Positions 38,801 through 48,544 of a DNA stretch of 64,000 nt are shown piece by piece (position 1 is the stretch's first letter; each line of letters opens with the position of its first letter). This stretch comes from Brevibacillus massiliensis (GTDB lineage: Bacteria > Bacillota > Bacilli > Brevibacillales > Brevibacillaceae). The notes beneath the pieces were generated by a model. The model made no database searches. It was not told the origin of the DNA and was given only the letters and a program-made list of their open reading frames with translations. Made by a program: the position numbers and the translations under genes. Location: contig NZ_HE978535.1 in assembly GCF_000311785.1 (NCBI RefSeq), positions 62,001-126,000 of the forward strand, in the 5' to 3' direction.

Positions 38801-40139
38801 CTTCCGCGCTGGAACGATCGGCACCGTAGCGGAGAAAACGGCCTACGGATACGTCCGCAAGTTTGCCGAGGAGCGGGGCAAAGTGCTGCGCGGAGCCGAA
38901 ATTACCCGGCTCGTCCAAGGCTGTACAGGGGTAAAACGGACGACAGGTCAGCATCCCGGCGGCATAATCGTCCTGCCCGACTACATGGAAATTGAAGATT
39001 TTTGTCCCATCCAATACCCTGCCGACGACAACCAGTCAGAATGGCGGACGACCCACTTCGACTTCCATTCGATTCACGACAACCTGTTGAAACTGGACAT
39101 TCTCGGGCACGACGATCCGACGGTCATTCGGATGCTGCAGGACTTGACAGGCATCGATCCGAAGACCATCCCGCTCGACGATCCAAAGACGATGTCCATC
39201 TTCAGCACGACGGAAGCGCTAGGCGTGACACCGGAGCAGATCCGCACGAATATGGGCACGCTCGGCATACCGGAATTCGGGACCAAATTCGTTCGCCAGA
39301 TGCTCGAAGATACCAAACCGACCACCTTTGCTGAATTGGTGCAGATTTCCGGTTTGTCACACGGTACGGACGTCTGGCTGAACAACGCTCAGGAACTGAT
39401 CAGAAACGGGACCTGCAAACTGTCCGATGTGATCGGCTGCCGCGACGACATCATGGTCTACTTGATCTATAAGGGTCTGGAGCCGTCCCGGGCGTTTAAG
39501 ATCATGGAGTCGGTGCGCAAGGGGAAAGGGGTAAGCGAAGAGGATCAGGAAGAGATGCGCAAGAACAACGTACCCGATTGGTACATCGACTCCTGCCAGA
39601 AGATCAAGTACATGTTCCCGAAAGCCCACGCCACCGCTTACGTCATGATGGCCGTTCGGATCGCCTACTTCAAGGTCCACCATCCGCTGCCGTTCTACGC
39701 GACGTATTTCTCGGTTCGGGCGGACGACTTCGACATCCCGCTGATGGTCAAAGGCGGGCCGGCGATCAGGCAGAAGATCGAGGAGATCGAAGGGAAGGGG
39801 CATGAAGCGCCGCCGAAGGAAAAAGCGCTGTTGACCGTATTGGAAATGGCGCTGGAGATGGTCGAACGGGGATTTCGCTTTCAAAATGTCGACCTGTACC
39901 GCTCGGATGCGACCCGCTTTCTCATCGACGGGGACAGCCTGCTGGCCCCCTTCAACGCCCTCCCGGGACTCGGCACCAATGCCGCGCTCAGCATCGTGAA
40001 AGCGCGGGAGGAAGGGGAGTTCCTCTCCAAGGAGGATCTCTTGAACCGCTCGCGCATCTCCAAAACGATTCTGGAATACCTGGAAGAACAGGGAGCGCTG
40101 AAAGGGCTGCCCGACTCCAACCAGCTCAGTCTGTTTTGA
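35829..40139 (+). CDS. polC: DNA polymerase III alpha subunit, PolC type
   Basis: The replicative polymerase of low-GC Gram-positives, 1436 residues. An N-terminal domain is followed by an OB fold (about 235-320). The PHP domain begins with VELHCHTPMSALDGVASVKS. A DnaQ-like 3'-5' exonuclease is inserted within it (YIVFDTETTGLNAAEHTIIE; about 420-580). The palm has PDIDLNFSGDYQ near 965, and a helix-hairpin-helix region lies near the C-terminus. A zinc-finger pair is visible (CPNC...CPRC). It ends with NQLSLF, a beta-clamp-binding type peptide. GTG start after GAGGTGG. Confidence 0.98.
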   Translation: MNIVDMQRQRFSLLLQQLEISPEWIPSHFSEGRIAKLEVHRNNREWIFTFVLKQLLPAEIYLAFTSRLERAFAHLAKVDSKIQYEEKPLVEQVVNSYRQVVIKQLEQKLNGLAATIRQADWQVLGEEVRICLPTEMSAELAKKKQADKELAAAFAKATDTMPHFTFVIEEKAETYQAFFEQRQEEERALLQEVMSAQEEKEQAQAAPEAITKLVIGYEIKEDPVPIQQIQEEERRIVIQGTVFQTELKELRSGRYLLTFQMTDYTDSLSVKIFSRDKEDVTLLEAITPGMWLKVRGSVQYDTFMRELAMMASDINQIEQGGRKDTAEEKRVELHCHTPMSALDGVASVKSLITTAAKWGHKAIAITDHGVVQSFPEAYDIAKKNNIKCILGMEAYVVEDGIDIVYNLDPAGSNDVKLDENTTYIVFDTETTGLNAAEHTIIEIAAVKMRGTEIVDKWTELIDPGLEIGPKTTEITGITNEMLRGKETIDVVLPRFREFAGDGILVAHNAEFDLGFLNACGKRIGMEPWTNPVLDTLPLARMIYPGMRNYRLGTLAKRLNVELINAHRALDDTVALAHVFGYMLKEMKEAGITSLSECNERSNAEADFKSTRPFHVTLLARNKAGLKNLYRLVSRSHVETFYRVPRIMRSQINKYREGLLVGTACKEGELFQAILRGKSRDELEQVARFYDYIELQPIEHYAPLLRNENIPSLDVIKNYHTLLVEIGKSLQKPVVATGDVHFLNPQDHVFREVFLLSKGDPDADDQPPLYLMTTDEMLEAFSHLGEELAREVVVEAPNRIAEMIEEISPIPDKLYTPIIEGADEELRTICYNKAKRLYGDPLPEIVEQRLEKELNSIITHGFGVIYLISQRLVTKSLSDGYLVGSRGSVGSSFVATMSDITEVNPLPPHYLCPNCQHSEFITDGSIGSGFDLPDKDCPRCGQRYAKDGQDIPFETFLGFKGDKVPDIDLNFSGDYQPRAHKYTQELFGVDNVFRAGTIGTVAEKTAYGYVRKFAEERGKVLRGAEITRLVQGCTGVKRTTGQHPGGIIVLPDYMEIEDFCPIQYPADDNQSEWRTTHFDFHSIHDNLLKLDILGHDDPTVIRMLQDLTGIDPKTIPLDDPKTMSIFSTTEALGVTPEQIRTNMGTLGIPEFGTKFVRQMLEDTKPTTFAELVQISGLSHGTDVWLNNAQELIRNGTCKLSDVIGCRDDIMVYLIYKGLEPSRAFKIMESVRKGKGVSEEDQEEMRKNNVPDWYIDSCQKIKYMFPKAHATAYVMMAVRIAYFKVHHPLPFYATYFSVRADDFDIPLMVKGGPAIRQKIEEIEGKGHEAPPKEKALLTVLEMALEMVERGFRFQNVDLYRSDATRFLIDGDSLLAPFNALPGLGTNAALSIVKAREEGEFLSKEDLLNRSRISKTILEYLEEQGALKGLPDSNQLSLF

Positions 40140-40189
40140 TTGGAAAACGGGGGGAGCTTTGCGTTTCCAGATGTATCGCGGTTGTCCGG

Positions 40190-40218
40190 TTGCCTTGAGG
40201 TAGATGTTATGCTATAAT
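40190..40218 (+). promoter_or_regulatory. Promoter of the rimP-nusA-infB operon
   Basis: TTGCCT (40190-40195), a 17-base spacer and a perfect TATAAT (40213-40218). TG at 40210-40211 gives an extended -10 (TGCTATAAT). Confidence 0.85.
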
Positions 40219-40251
40219 TTTTTTGGAAATACTGGTGATACACGACGATGG

Positions 40252-40280
40252 AGAGTGGGGAAACCCACTCTTTCTTTCTG
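40252..40280 (+). promoter_or_regulatory. Attenuator-like hairpin in the rimP leader
   Basis: AGAGTGGG (40252-40259) and CCCACTCT (40264-40271) form a perfect 8-bp stem with a GAAA tetraloop, followed by a T-rich TTTCTTTCT tract. It lies about 33 bases after the -10 box and before rimP, so it can act as an intrinsic terminator inside the leader. Autogenous control of the operon through NusA is an inference. Confidence 0.75.
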
Positions 40281-40316
40281 GGTGAATTCGCGTATGGAAA
40301 TGTGAGGGAGGTACTT

Positions 40317-40775
40317 GTGAGTAAAGTAACGGAAATCGTAGCTGATCTGCTGACGCCAATTCTGGAAGAAATGAACCTGGAATTGGTGGAGGTTGAATAC
40401 AAAAAAGAGGGAAGCAACTGGTTCCTCCGGGTCTATATTGACAATGAAACAGGTACGATTGACATCGACGACTGCGGGACGGTAAGCGAGCGGCTGAGCC
40501 AACGCTTGGACGAAGTGGATCCGATTCCCAACGCCTATTTTCTCGAAGTATCGTCTCCAGGTGCGGAGCGTCCGCTGCGAAAAGAAAAAGACTTTTACAA
40601 AGCCGTCGGCAAACACGTGCATGTCGTCACCAAAGCAGAGATTAATGGGCATACGATTTTCGAAGGGGAACTCACCGAGTTTGACGGTGTGCAGTTGACG
40701 GTGAAAGAAGCCAAACAAACGCACTCCATTCCGCTGGAGTTAATCGACACGGCCCGTATGGCTGTCGTCTTTTAG
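40317..40775 (+). CDS. rimP: Ribosome maturation factor RimP
   Basis: A 30S assembly factor of 152 residues. [20 protein letters not shown] and [20 protein letters not shown], then [19 protein letters not shown], are family motifs. GAGGGAGGT precedes this GTG. An upstream in-frame ATG at 40248 lies inside the leader hairpin region and is rejected. First gene of the nusA-infB operon. Confidence 0.96.
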   Translation: MSKVTEIVADLLTPILEEMNLELVEVEYKKEGSNWFLRVYIDNETGTIDIDDCGTVSERLSQRLDEVDPIPNAYFLEVSSPGAERPLRKEKDFYKAVGKHVHVVTKAEINGHTIFEGELTEFDGVQLTVKEAKQTHSIPLELIDTARMAVVF

Positions 40776-40802
40776 TTGTCGAAAGGAGGAGGCTGCATCA
40801 AA

Positions 40803-41900
40803 ATGAATGCCGAGTTTATTGATGCACTTAATGAAATTGAAAGAGAAAAGGGAATCGCCAAAGAAGTACTGATCGAAGCGATTGAAGCCGCACTGATCTC
40901 CGGCTACAAGCGCAACTTCAACTCAGCGCAAAACGTGCGGGTTGACGTCAACCGCTTTACCGGTCAGGTTCGCGTCTTTGCCCGCAAGGAAGTAGTGGAG
41001 GAAGTGCTCGATCCGCGGTTGGAAATTTCGCTCGAAGCCGCTCAAGAGATCGATCCCAACTACCGGCTGGAAGACATCGTGGAAATCGAGGTGACTCCGC
41101 GGGATTTTGGCCGGATCGCTGCCCAAACGGCAAAACAGGTGGTCACGCAGCGCATTCGCGAGGCCGAACGAGGACTTATTTACAGTGAGTTCATTGAACG
41201 CGAAGACGACATTGTTACCGGAGTGGTGCAACGTCAGGACGCCAGGGCCTACTACATTGACCTGGGCAAAGTGGAGGCAGTCATGCCGCTGACGGAAAAA
41301 ATGCCGACCGACAATTTTAAACCGCAGGATCGGATTAAAGCATACATTATCAAGGTGGAAAAGACGACGAAAGGACCGCAAATCGTCGTCTCGCGGACTC
41401 ATCCGGGGCTGTTGAAACGGCTGTTCGAACTGGAGGTTCCAGAGATTTTCGACGGTGTGGTCGAGATTAAATCGGTGGCCCGTGAAGCCGGCGACCGCTC
41501 TAAAATTGCCGTTCACTCGATCAATCCGGAAGTCGATCCGGTGGGTGCCTGCGTCGGACCCAAAGGGATGCGGGTACAGGCGATCGTCAATGAGTTGAAA
41601 GGCGAAAAAATCGATATCGTCCGCTGGTCTGAAGACCCTGCAGAATACGTTGCAAATGCTCTCAGCCCGTCAAAAGTCGTCTATGTGGACGTCAACGCAG
41701 CGGAGAAAGTGACCAGGGTGATCGTTCCCGACTACCAGTTGTCGCTGGCGATTGGCAAACGGGGGCAAAACGCCAGATTGGCGGCCAAATTGACCGGTTG
41801 GAAAATAGACATAAAGAGTGAAAGCCAGGCGGAACAAGAGGGGATCGCCTATCCCAAAACCGCCTTAAACGAAGAAACGGTGGATGTTGATCTGCAATGA
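40803..41900 (+). CDS. nusA: Transcription termination/antitermination factor NusA
   Basis: An RNA polymerase-binding factor of 365 residues. The N-terminal domain, then S1 (about 135-200), then two KH domains ([40 protein letters not shown]) are in the usual order. The acidic C-terminal repeats of enteric NusA are absent, as normal in Bacillota. AAAGGAGGAGG precedes the ATG. The last ATGA overlaps ylxR. Confidence 0.98.
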   Translation: MNAEFIDALNEIEREKGIAKEVLIEAIEAALISGYKRNFNSAQNVRVDVNRFTGQVRVFARKEVVEEVLDPRLEISLEAAQEIDPNYRLEDIVEIEVTPRDFGRIAAQTAKQVVTQRIREAERGLIYSEFIEREDDIVTGVVQRQDARAYYIDLGKVEAVMPLTEKMPTDNFKPQDRIKAYIIKVEKTTKGPQIVVSRTHPGLLKRLFELEVPEIFDGVVEIKSVAREAGDRSKIAVHSINPEVDPVGACVGPKGMRVQAIVNELKGEKIDIVRWSEDPAEYVANALSPSKVVYVDVNAAEKVTRVIVPDYQLSLAIGKRGQNARLAAKLTGWKIDIKSESQAEQEGIAYPKTALNEETVDVDLQ

Positions 41901-42187
41901 AAAAGAAGAAGATTCCATTGCGCAAGTGCATCGTTTGCCAGGAGATGCACCCCAAAAAGGAACTGCTCCGCGTCGTCAGAACTCCCGATGAACGGATTGT
42001 CATCGATTTGACGGGAAGAGCAGCCGGCAGAGGGACGTATGTGTGCCGTCGGGAAACATGCATGACTCCGGATACATTTGCATCCGGAAAGTGGAAGAAA
42101 GTGTTGGAACGTGCGTTAAATATGACCATTTCACAAGAACAGTACGATCAATTCCGCAGCGATTGGATGGAGTTGATCGACAAGTGA
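41897..42187 (+). CDS. rnpM: YlxR/RnpM family RNA-binding protein
   Basis: A 96-residue protein of the YlxR family. [38 protein letters not shown] and the later basic helix are conserved. Recent work names it RnpM, a modulator of RNase P in B. subtilis. It is coupled to nusA by ATGA, and its stop overlaps the ylxQ GTG. Confidence 0.92.
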   Translation: MKKKKIPLRKCIVCQEMHPKKELLRVVRTPDERIVIDLTGRAAGRGTYVCRRETCMTPDTFASGKWKKVLERALNMTISQEQYDQFRSDWMELIDK

Positions 42188-42495
42188 ATAAAAAGCTGGG
42201 ACAACTGCTCGGAATTGCCATGCGCGCTCGCAAAATCGTCACTGGTGAGGAGCTGGTGATCCGCGCAATCCGGACGAAGCGGGCGCATCTGGTACTGTTG
42301 GCTTCCGATGCATCCAGCAATACAGCCAAGAAAGTGTCAGATAAATGCTCGTACTACGGTGTACCGTTCTGTATGTTGTTTGATCGATACGAGATCGGGC
42401 GCGCCATCGGCAAAGACGCACGAGTTGCCGTCGCAGTCGTGGATGCCCAGATCGCTGATCGCATCCAACACTTTCTTCACACACCTAATTCTTGA
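42184..42495 (+). CDS. ylxQ: YlxQ, L7Ae-family RNA-binding protein
   Basis: A 103-residue L7Ae/L30e/S12e/Gadd45 fold protein that probably binds a kink-turn [23 protein letters not shown] and [20 protein letters not shown] are characteristic. GTG at 42184 overlaps the ylxR stop (GTGA). Longer upstream readings lie inside ylxR and are not supported. Confidence 0.93.
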   Translation: MNKKLGQLLGIAMRARKIVTGEELVIRAIRTKRAHLVLLASDASSNTAKKVSDKCSYYGVPFCMLFDRYEIGRAIGKDARVAVAVVDAQIADRIQHFLHTPNS

Positions 42496-42506
42496 GAGGT
42501 GATTGT

Positions 42507-44960
42507 ATGAAGACACGCGTGTACGAATACGCAAAAAAGCACAACATGAGTAGTAAGGAGATTCTCACCCTGCTCAAGCGGTTAAATATAGATGTCGCCA
42601 ATCACATGAGCATCATGGATGAGGCGACGATTGCAAAGGTAGAGCAGCATTTGGAGAAGCTGCGCAACTCCGCCCGCGCGGATAAAACAGCAACGTCCGC
42701 TCCGCAAGTGGCAGTCGCTGCTTCGGACAGGGCGAAAAACCCTTCCGGCAATGCAGCAGATAAGGCGAAATCAAGCCCGGAGAGAACGGATAAACGAGGT
42801 CAAACACAAGGCAAGGCTGACGCTAATCGCCATAACGGCAAGGGAAAGCCTCAGCATGGGGAAAAGCGCGGCCAGCAGCAAAATCAGGGGAAAAATCAGG
42901 AGCGCAAACCAAACCATATGAAAAATCATAAACAGACAAAACCAACCGATCGAAACAGAGAAGAAACCCAAGGGATTCAGGGCAGCCAAGATACGTCGGC
43001 AAAGAAAGAGATCGACGATTATGAGGACAAGGTGAACATTCCCGCAAAAGTCTCCACCGAAAAGCGGGAAAAAATCAAGAAGAGCCCCAGCGGCAAGAAA
43101 ACCTTTGAGGAGACGAAGAAAAACCAGCCGTTTAACAAGCAAAATCCTCGCCGTCAGGACCGCCGCAATCAGAATCAATCTCGCGAACAACAGCGGCCTG
43201 CCGCCGAACCGCCAAGCAAAATCGTCTTTACCGAGTCGCTTACGGTCGGCGAGCTGGCGAAAAAACTTCGCAAGGAACCGGCTGAGATCATCAAAAAGCT
43301 GTTCCTCCTCGGCATTATGGCGACGATTAACCAGGATCTTGAAAAAGAGGCCATCGAGTTGATCTGCGCCGAGTACAATGTAGAAGTGGAAGAGAAGATC
43401 ATCATCGACGAAACCAACTTCGAGACGATTGAGGAGACGGACAATCCCGAAGATTTGCTGGAGCGTCCGCCGGTCGTGACGATTATGGGACACGTTGACC
43501 ACGGGAAGACGACGCTGCTTGACGCGATCCGCTCGACCAACGTCGTCGCCGGAGAAGCAGGCGGGATTACCCAGCACATCGGTGCGTATCAGGTAGAGAT
43601 CAAAGGCAAAAAGATCACCTTCCTGGATACACCTGGCCACGCCGCCTTCACGACGATGCGTGCCCGAGGAGCGCAGATTACGGATATCACCGTTCTCGTC
43701 GTGGCAGCAGATGACGGCGTCATGCCGCAAACCGTCGAGGCGATCAGCCACGCGAAAGCAGCCAACGTGCCGATCATCGTGGCTGTCAACAAGATTGACA
43801 AACCCGAAGCCAACCCGGATCGGATCAAACAGGAGCTGACCGAGTACGGTCTGGTTGCGGAAGAATGGGGCGGCGATACGATCTTCTGTCCGCTTTCCGC
43901 CAAACAGCGCACCGGCATTGAGGAGCTTTTGGAGTACATTCTGCTGGTGGCAGAGGTACAGGAACTGAAAGCCAACCCCAACAAGCGGGCTCGCGGTACG
44001 GTGGTCGAAGCCGAACTGGACAAAGGGCGTGGACCGGTCGCGACTGTCCTGGTGCAGCACGGAACGCTGAAAGTCGGCGACCCGATTGTCGTCGGTTCCA
44101 CCTTTGGACGCGTACGCGCTATGGTGAACGACAAAGGCCGGCGGATCAAGGAAGCGGCCCCGTCCACACCGGTGGAAATTACCGGCTTAAACGACGTGCC
44201 GCAGGCGGGTGACCAATTTATGGTGTTTGAGGACGAGAAAAAGGCCCGCTCGATTGGGGAAGCACGGGCGGCCAAGCAGCGGGAGTCCGAACGCAGAGCC
44301 AATACGCGGGTATCGCTTGACGATCTGTTCCAACACATTCAGGAGGGCGATATCAAAGAGCTCAACCTGATCGTCAAAGCAGACGTACAAGGGTCTGTGG
44401 AAGCGATGCGAAGTTCGTTGGAAAAAATCGATGTAAACGGAACGCGGGTCAAAATCATTCACACCGGCGTCGGAGCCATTACCGAATCCGATGTTACATT
44501 GGCAAATGCGTCCAATGCGATCATCATCGGGTTTAACGTAAGACCAGAGCCAAATGCGCGCAATATGGCGGAACAGGAAAAAATCGACATACGGCTGCAC
44601 CGGGTTATCTATAGTGTAATTGAAGAGATTGAAGCAGCGTTGAAAGGCATGCTTGATCCGGTGTACAAGGAAGCGGTTATCGGTCAGGCCGAAATTCGTC
44701 AAGTGTTCAGAGTGTCCAAAGTGGGCAACATCGCCGGCTGCTACGTAACGGAAGGCAAGCTTACCCGCGACGCAGGAGCCCGCCTGATCCGCGACGGCGT
44801 CGTCATTTACGAAGGGAAACTGGATACGTTGAAACGCTTTAAAGACGATGCGAAAGAAGTTGCGGCCGGGTATGAGTGCGGTCTTACCCTGGAGCGCTTC
44901 GGCGATATTAAAGAGGGCGACATTATTGAGGCGTTTGTGATGGAGGAAGTGAAGGCCTGA
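42507..44960 (+). CDS. infB: Translation initiation factor IF-2
   Basis: A GTPase that places initiator tRNA, 817 residues. A short N-terminal IF2 domain ([20 protein letters not shown]) is followed by a long Lys/Gln/Asn/Arg-rich disordered linker (about 55-240). A second IF2_N domain comes next, then the G domain ([34 protein letters not shown]) and C-terminal beta-barrels. A TTG five codons upstream lies inside the ribosome site region; GAGAGGTGATT serves this ATG. Internal initiation to give a shorter form, known in other species, is possible but not shown. Confidence 0.97.
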   Translation: MKTRVYEYAKKHNMSSKEILTLLKRLNIDVANHMSIMDEATIAKVEQHLEKLRNSARADKTATSAPQVAVAASDRAKNPSGNAADKAKSSPERTDKRGQTQGKADANRHNGKGKPQHGEKRGQQQNQGKNQERKPNHMKNHKQTKPTDRNREETQGIQGSQDTSAKKEIDDYEDKVNIPAKVSTEKREKIKKSPSGKKTFEETKKNQPFNKQNPRRQDRRNQNQSREQQRPAAEPPSKIVFTESLTVGELAKKLRKEPAEIIKKLFLLGIMATINQDLEKEAIELICAEYNVEVEEKIIIDETNFETIEETDNPEDLLERPPVVTIMGHVDHGKTTLLDAIRSTNVVAGEAGGITQHIGAYQVEIKGKKITFLDTPGHAAFTTMRARGAQITDITVLVVAADDGVMPQTVEAISHAKAANVPIIVAVNKIDKPEANPDRIKQELTEYGLVAEEWGGDTIFCPLSAKQRTGIEELLEYILLVAEVQELKANPNKRARGTVVEAELDKGRGPVATVLVQHGTLKVGDPIVVGSTFGRVRAMVNDKGRRIKEAAPSTPVEITGLNDVPQAGDQFMVFEDEKKARSIGEARAAKQRESERRANTRVSLDDLFQHIQEGDIKELNLIVKADVQGSVEAMRSSLEKIDVNGTRVKIIHTGVGAITESDVTLANASNAIIIGFNVRPEPNARNMAEQEKIDIRLHRVIYSVIEEIEAALKGMLDPVYKEAVIGQAEIRQVFRVSKVGNIAGCYVTEGKLTRDAGARLIRDGVVIYEGKLDTLKRFKDDAKEVAAGYECGLTLERFGDIKEGDIIEAFVMEEVKA

Positions 44961-45241
44961 TGGTTGGGGTGGCACGAGTGGAATTGCATCTGCCCGCTTG
45001 CCAGAACCTGAAGGATAAACGCGCGATCGTGAAGAGCGCCATTCATCGCCTGCGCGGCAAATTTAATGTTTCCGTAGCGGAAATGACCTATCTGGAGCAA
45101 TGGCAGCGTACCGAATTGGTAATCGCTGCCGTTGCCAATGACATGGCTTTTTTACAAAGAGAGCTGGCCGCCTGCGTCCGCTTTGTCGAGAACACGCCGG
45201 ATGTCGAGTTGATCCGCAGCGAAACGGAATACTACGACTAG
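44960..45241 (+). CDS. ylxP: YlxP (DUF503) family protein
   Basis: A 93-residue DUF503 protein. VARVELHLPACQNLKDKRAI and VSVAEMTYLEQWQRTELVIA are conserved. The function is uncertain; its constant place between infB and rbfA suggests a role in ribosome work. The ATG overlaps the infB stop by one base. Confidence 0.93.
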   Translation: MVGVARVELHLPACQNLKDKRAIVKSAIHRLRGKFNVSVAEMTYLEQWQRTELVIAAVANDMAFLQRELAACVRFVENTPDVELIRSETEYYD

Positions 45242-45263
45242 GCCCTGCTGGAGGTGAACGAAC

Positions 45264-45629
45264 ATGAGCATGAATAAAACGAGAATGAACCGCGTGGGGG
45301 AGGAAATCAAAAAAGAGCTTAGCCTTATCCTGCAGCGAGGGATGAAGGATCCTCGCATCGGCTTTGTCACGGTAACCGGAGTGGAAGTGACGAACGATCT
45401 GCAGCAGGCAAAAGTCTTCGTCAGCGTATTTGGCAGCCCTGAGCAGCGGGAAGCGAGCCTTGCCGGACTGCAGAAGGCCAAGGGTTACCTGCGCACGGAG
45501 ATCGGCCGGCGGATCCAGCTGCGCCACGTGCCCGATCTCATTTTTAAATTGGATGAATCCATCGACTACGGCAATAAGATCGAGTCCATCCTGCGCAAGA
45601 TATCCGTTCAAGAGGAGGACAAGGGATGA
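45264..45629 (+). CDS. rbfA: Ribosome-binding factor A
   Basis: A KH-like 30S maturation factor, 121 residues. NRVGEEIKKELSLILQRGMK and DPRIGFVTVTGVEVTNDLQQ are diagnostic. CTGGAGGTGA precedes the ATG; a second ATG lies two codons later. The ATGA at the end couples it to nrnA. Confidence 0.97.
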   Translation: MSMNKTRMNRVGEEIKKELSLILQRGMKDPRIGFVTVTGVEVTNDLQQAKVFVSVFGSPEQREASLAGLQKAKGYLRTEIGRRIQLRHVPDLIFKLDESIDYGNKIESILRKISVQEEDKG

Positions 45630-46624
45630 GCGAGTACACCGCTGAGCTTCAGGATGCTGCCCGGTTTATGCGGGAACACGACGACTTCCTGATTATCTCC
45701 CACGTCAGTCCGGACGGCGATACGACAGGATCGGCTCTGGCAGTCGGATTGATGCTGGAGCAGTTGGGCAAGCGCTGTACGTTGGTTAACGAAGGGGAGA
45801 CACCAGCGAAATTCGGTTTTTTGCCGGGGTGTGAACGGATTGTCAACCTCCGGGAGCAGCCGCTGGGCAGGATGTTTTCCCACGTCATTGCCGTTGACGC
45901 CGCAGATTCCAAACGGATTGGCGAGGCGGCTTCCTTGCTTTCGCCGGACGCCCGGATCGTCAACATCGATCATCATCCCACCAACGACCGCTTCGGTCAG
46001 GTGAACGTCATCCGCACGGATGCCGCTGCTACTGCGGAGATTATATACGAACTGGCGGCCGCCGGCCAGTTTCCCATAGACGAATCGATCGCCACCTGCC
46101 TCTACACGGGTTTGCTTACCGATACGGGAGGATTTCGCTATTCCAACACCACATCCCGCGTGATGGAGATTGCTGCCCGCCTGCTTGCCTACGGCATCAA
46201 GCCGGGCGAGATCGCAGAACGCTGTCTTGAATCAATCACGCTGGAGCACGTGCACCTGCTTAAGAGGGCTCTCGGGGCGCTGTCTCTTCACTACAACAAC
46301 CGGGTTGCCGCACTGAAAGTGAGTCATGCCGATCTGGCAGAAACGAACGCTGCGCCAGACGACCTGAGCGGCCTGGTCAACTACGGGCGCAATATCGAGG
46401 GAGTAGAGGTCGGCGTCCTGCTGACGGAAAACGCGCCTGGGGTCGTCAAGGTAAGCCTTCGCTCCCGCAGTCTTGTCGACGTCGCCGAGATCGCCAAAAG
46501 CCTTGGAGGCGGCGGTCACGCTCGCGCCGCGGGCTGTACGCTCAAGGGCGGCCTGGAGCAGGCGGAAGGGCTCGTGCTCGCCAAGCTCGGCGAGGCGCTG
46601 GCAGGAGTGGGGCTTTGTGACTGA
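45626..46624 (+). CDS. nrnA: DHH phosphoesterase NrnA (nanoRNase / pAp phosphatase)
   Basis: Degrades short oligonucleotides and pAp, 332 residues, Mn-dependent. ISHVSPDGDTTGSALAVGLM, VDAAD, and IVNIDHHPTND carry the metal ligands. The DHHA1 substrate motif GGGGHARAAGC is near the C-terminus. The stop overlaps truB by 8 bases. Confidence 0.95.
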   Translation: MSEYTAELQDAARFMREHDDFLIISHVSPDGDTTGSALAVGLMLEQLGKRCTLVNEGETPAKFGFLPGCERIVNLREQPLGRMFSHVIAVDAADSKRIGEAASLLSPDARIVNIDHHPTNDRFGQVNVIRTDAAATAEIIYELAAAGQFPIDESIATCLYTGLLTDTGGFRYSNTTSRVMEIAARLLAYGIKPGEIAERCLESITLEHVHLLKRALGALSLHYNNRVAALKVSHADLAETNAAPDDLSGLVNYGRNIEGVEVGVLLTENAPGVVKVSLRSRSLVDVAEIAKSLGGGGHARAAGCTLKGGLEQAEGLVLAKLGEALAGVGLCD

Positions 46625-47534
46625 TCCAAGCGGTGTTCTCATCTTACATAAACCGGCGGGGATGACCTCACACGACTGCGTGTCCCGCGTACGCCGCTTG
46701 TTTCAAACCAAGAAGGTGGGCCACATCGGGACGCTTGACCCGGACGTGACGGGCGTCCTGCCGATCTGCATCGGCAAGGCGACGCGGATCGTCGAATACC
46801 TGCAGGATTTGCCGAAAGCGTATGAGGCGGTCCTGCGGCTCGGCATGTCGACGACGACTGAAGACGCGGCGGGAGAAGCGATCGATGTCAGTCCCGTGGA
46901 TCCATCGGCGATTACCCCCGAACGCGTTCGTTCCCTGTTCGAGCAGTTTACCGGAGAGATCGAGCAGGTTCCGCCGATGTACTCGGCGGTAAAAGTAAAC
47001 GGCAAACGGCTGCACCAGTTCGCAAGGCAGGGACAGGTGGTGGAAAGAGCGCCCCGCAAGGTGACGATTTACCAACTGCTGCTGCACCATATTGACTATG
47101 CCGATTCAATCGACATTTCATTTTACTGCCGCTGCTCCAAGGGCACGTACATCCGCACCCTCTGTGTTGACCTGGGCGCCGCCCTGGGCTATCCTGCCCA
47201 TATGGCCCGGCTGGTCCGGGTCGAGAGCGGCTCGTTTCGGTTGGAGCAAGCAGTCACGCTGGAGTCCCTCGAAACCCTGCGGCAAGGCGGAGAAGACCTG
47301 TCCGGGGTACTGGTCAGCATCGATGAGGCGCTTTCGTTTCTGCCCCGCTGGGAGGTCCCGGAGCATCGCCGAAAAGCAGTCTTGAATGGATTGGAAACGG
47401 CTTTGCTCAACGCGGAGTATCCGGAAGGAACCCTGATTCGGCTGTACGCGGGCGATGCGCTGCTCGGGATCCACCGGGTTTGCATGGGGCCACGTGGGCC
47501 TTTTGCCAAAGCAGAAAAAGTCTTTCAGTCTTGA
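46617..47534 (+). CDS. truB: tRNA pseudouridine-55 synthase
   Basis: Makes pseudouridine 55 in the T loop of tRNAs, 305 residues. GVLILHKPAGMTSHDCVSRV and the catalytic GTLDPDVTGVLPI (Asp in LDP) are visible. YSAVKVNGKRLHQFARQG and the C-terminal RNA-binding part follow. GTG at 46617 is preceded by AGGAGTGGGG inside nrnA. An extended reading from 46473 overlaps nrnA heavily and is rejected. Confidence 0.96.
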   Translation: MTDPSGVLILHKPAGMTSHDCVSRVRRLFQTKKVGHIGTLDPDVTGVLPICIGKATRIVEYLQDLPKAYEAVLRLGMSTTTEDAAGEAIDVSPVDPSAITPERVRSLFEQFTGEIEQVPPMYSAVKVNGKRLHQFARQGQVVERAPRKVTIYQLLLHHIDYADSIDISFYCRCSKGTYIRTLCVDLGAALGYPAHMARLVRVESGSFRLEQAVTLESLETLRQGGEDLSGVLVSIDEALSFLPRWEVPEHRRKAVLNGLETALLNAEYPEGTLIRLYAGDALLGIHRVCMGPRGPFAKAEKVFQS

Positions 47535-47543
47535 GGTGGGAAA

Positions 47544-48485
47544 GTGAAAACGATTCGACTCTCATACCCTTTGCCAGCCGTGCTTGACGCTGGCCCTTGT
47601 TCCCTGGCGCTGGGCTATTTCGACGGTGTGCACATCGGGCATCGCCGCGTGATTCAGAAGGCGATTGACGTGGCGGCATTGAGCGGCTGGCGGAGCGCCG
47701 TGATGACATTCGATCCGCATCCGCGGGAAGTGCTGGGTCAAACGGGGTATACTCGCTATTTGACACCGCTTGAAGAAAAGTTGGAACAGATCGAAAAAAT
47801 GGGCGTAGATATCGTCTATATCGTCACGTTTGACATTCCCTTTTCGTCGATTTATCCGGAAGATTTCATTAACGAGTTCCTGCTTCCGCTCCAGGTCAAG
47901 CACGTCGTCGTCGGGTTTGACTATACCTTTGGCTACCGGGGGATGGGAACGGCCCTTACGCTGCAGGAAAAGAGCGCTGGACGGTACGGGCTGGACATCA
48001 TCGGACCGGTCAACCGCCTTGGTGAAAAGGTGAGCAGCACGGTCATTCGCGAATACCTGCACGACGGGGACGTCGAACAGGCACGCCTCCTGCTGGGCAG
48101 GCCGTACAAGGTGAAAGGCACGGTCGTTCACGGGGACAAGCGCGGTCGTCAGATCGGTTTTCCGACAGCCAACATCCGGGTAGACAGGCCGTATCTGATC
48201 GGGAAAAACGGCGTCTACGGCGTCCGCTTTACACTCGAAGGAAGGACTTATCACGGTGTGATGAACGTCGGCATCAAGCCCACATTCGAGCTGGAAAAGA
48301 AGCAAAAGTCGCTGGAAGTTCACTTGTTCGACTTTGACGAGGACATCTACGGAAAAGAAGTCGAAGTGGAATTTCTCTTTTTCATGCGGGACGAGCAGAA
48401 ATTTGCCGGGGTGGAGTCGCTGATTGCCCAGATTGAACAGGATGTGGCGCAGGCCCGGCGGCGCCTGGCGACGGAAGCGTTTTAA
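47544..48485 (+). CDS. ribF: Bifunctional riboflavin kinase / FAD synthetase
   Basis: Makes FMN and FAD, 313 residues. The N-terminal nucleotidyl transferase motif LALGYFDGVHIGHRRVI and the C-terminal kinase motif GRQIGFPTANI are intact. GTG start after GAGGTGGG. Last gene of the nusA-infB operon; the rpsO promoter follows. Confidence 0.96.
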   Translation: MKTIRLSYPLPAVLDAGPCSLALGYFDGVHIGHRRVIQKAIDVAALSGWRSAVMTFDPHPREVLGQTGYTRYLTPLEEKLEQIEKMGVDIVYIVTFDIPFSSIYPEDFINEFLLPLQVKHVVVGFDYTFGYRGMGTALTLQEKSAGRYGLDIIGPVNRLGEKVSSTVIREYLHDGDVEQARLLLGRPYKVKGTVVHGDKRGRQIGFPTANIRVDRPYLIGKNGVYGVRFTLEGRTYHGVMNVGIKPTFELEKKQKSLEVHLFDFDEDIYGKEVEVEFLFFMRDEQKFAGVESLIAQIEQDVAQARRRLATEAF

Positions 48486-48500
48486 GCCAGCAGAAATTCT

Positions 48501-48529
48501 TTACTTCTGCCAAACCCTTGTGCTATAAT
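48501..48529 (+). promoter_or_regulatory. Promoter of rpsO
   Basis: A weak -35 TTACTT (48501-48506), a 17-base spacer and a perfect TATAAT (48524-48529). TG at 48521-48522 makes an extended -10 (TGCTATAAT). Confidence 0.78.
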
Positions 48530-48544
48530 CTCTTTGTTGTTGTG

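Noticed and set aside
40248-40316. Upstream ATG for rimP
   Set aside because: It lies inside the leader hairpin region with no ribosome site and would add residues not seen in RimP; the GTG at 40317 has GAGGGAGGT.
46473-46616. 48-codon N-terminal extension of truB
   Set aside because: It overlaps nrnA in another frame, is Arg/Ser-rich and unlike TruB; the GTG at 46617 with AGGAGTGGGG gives the family start.
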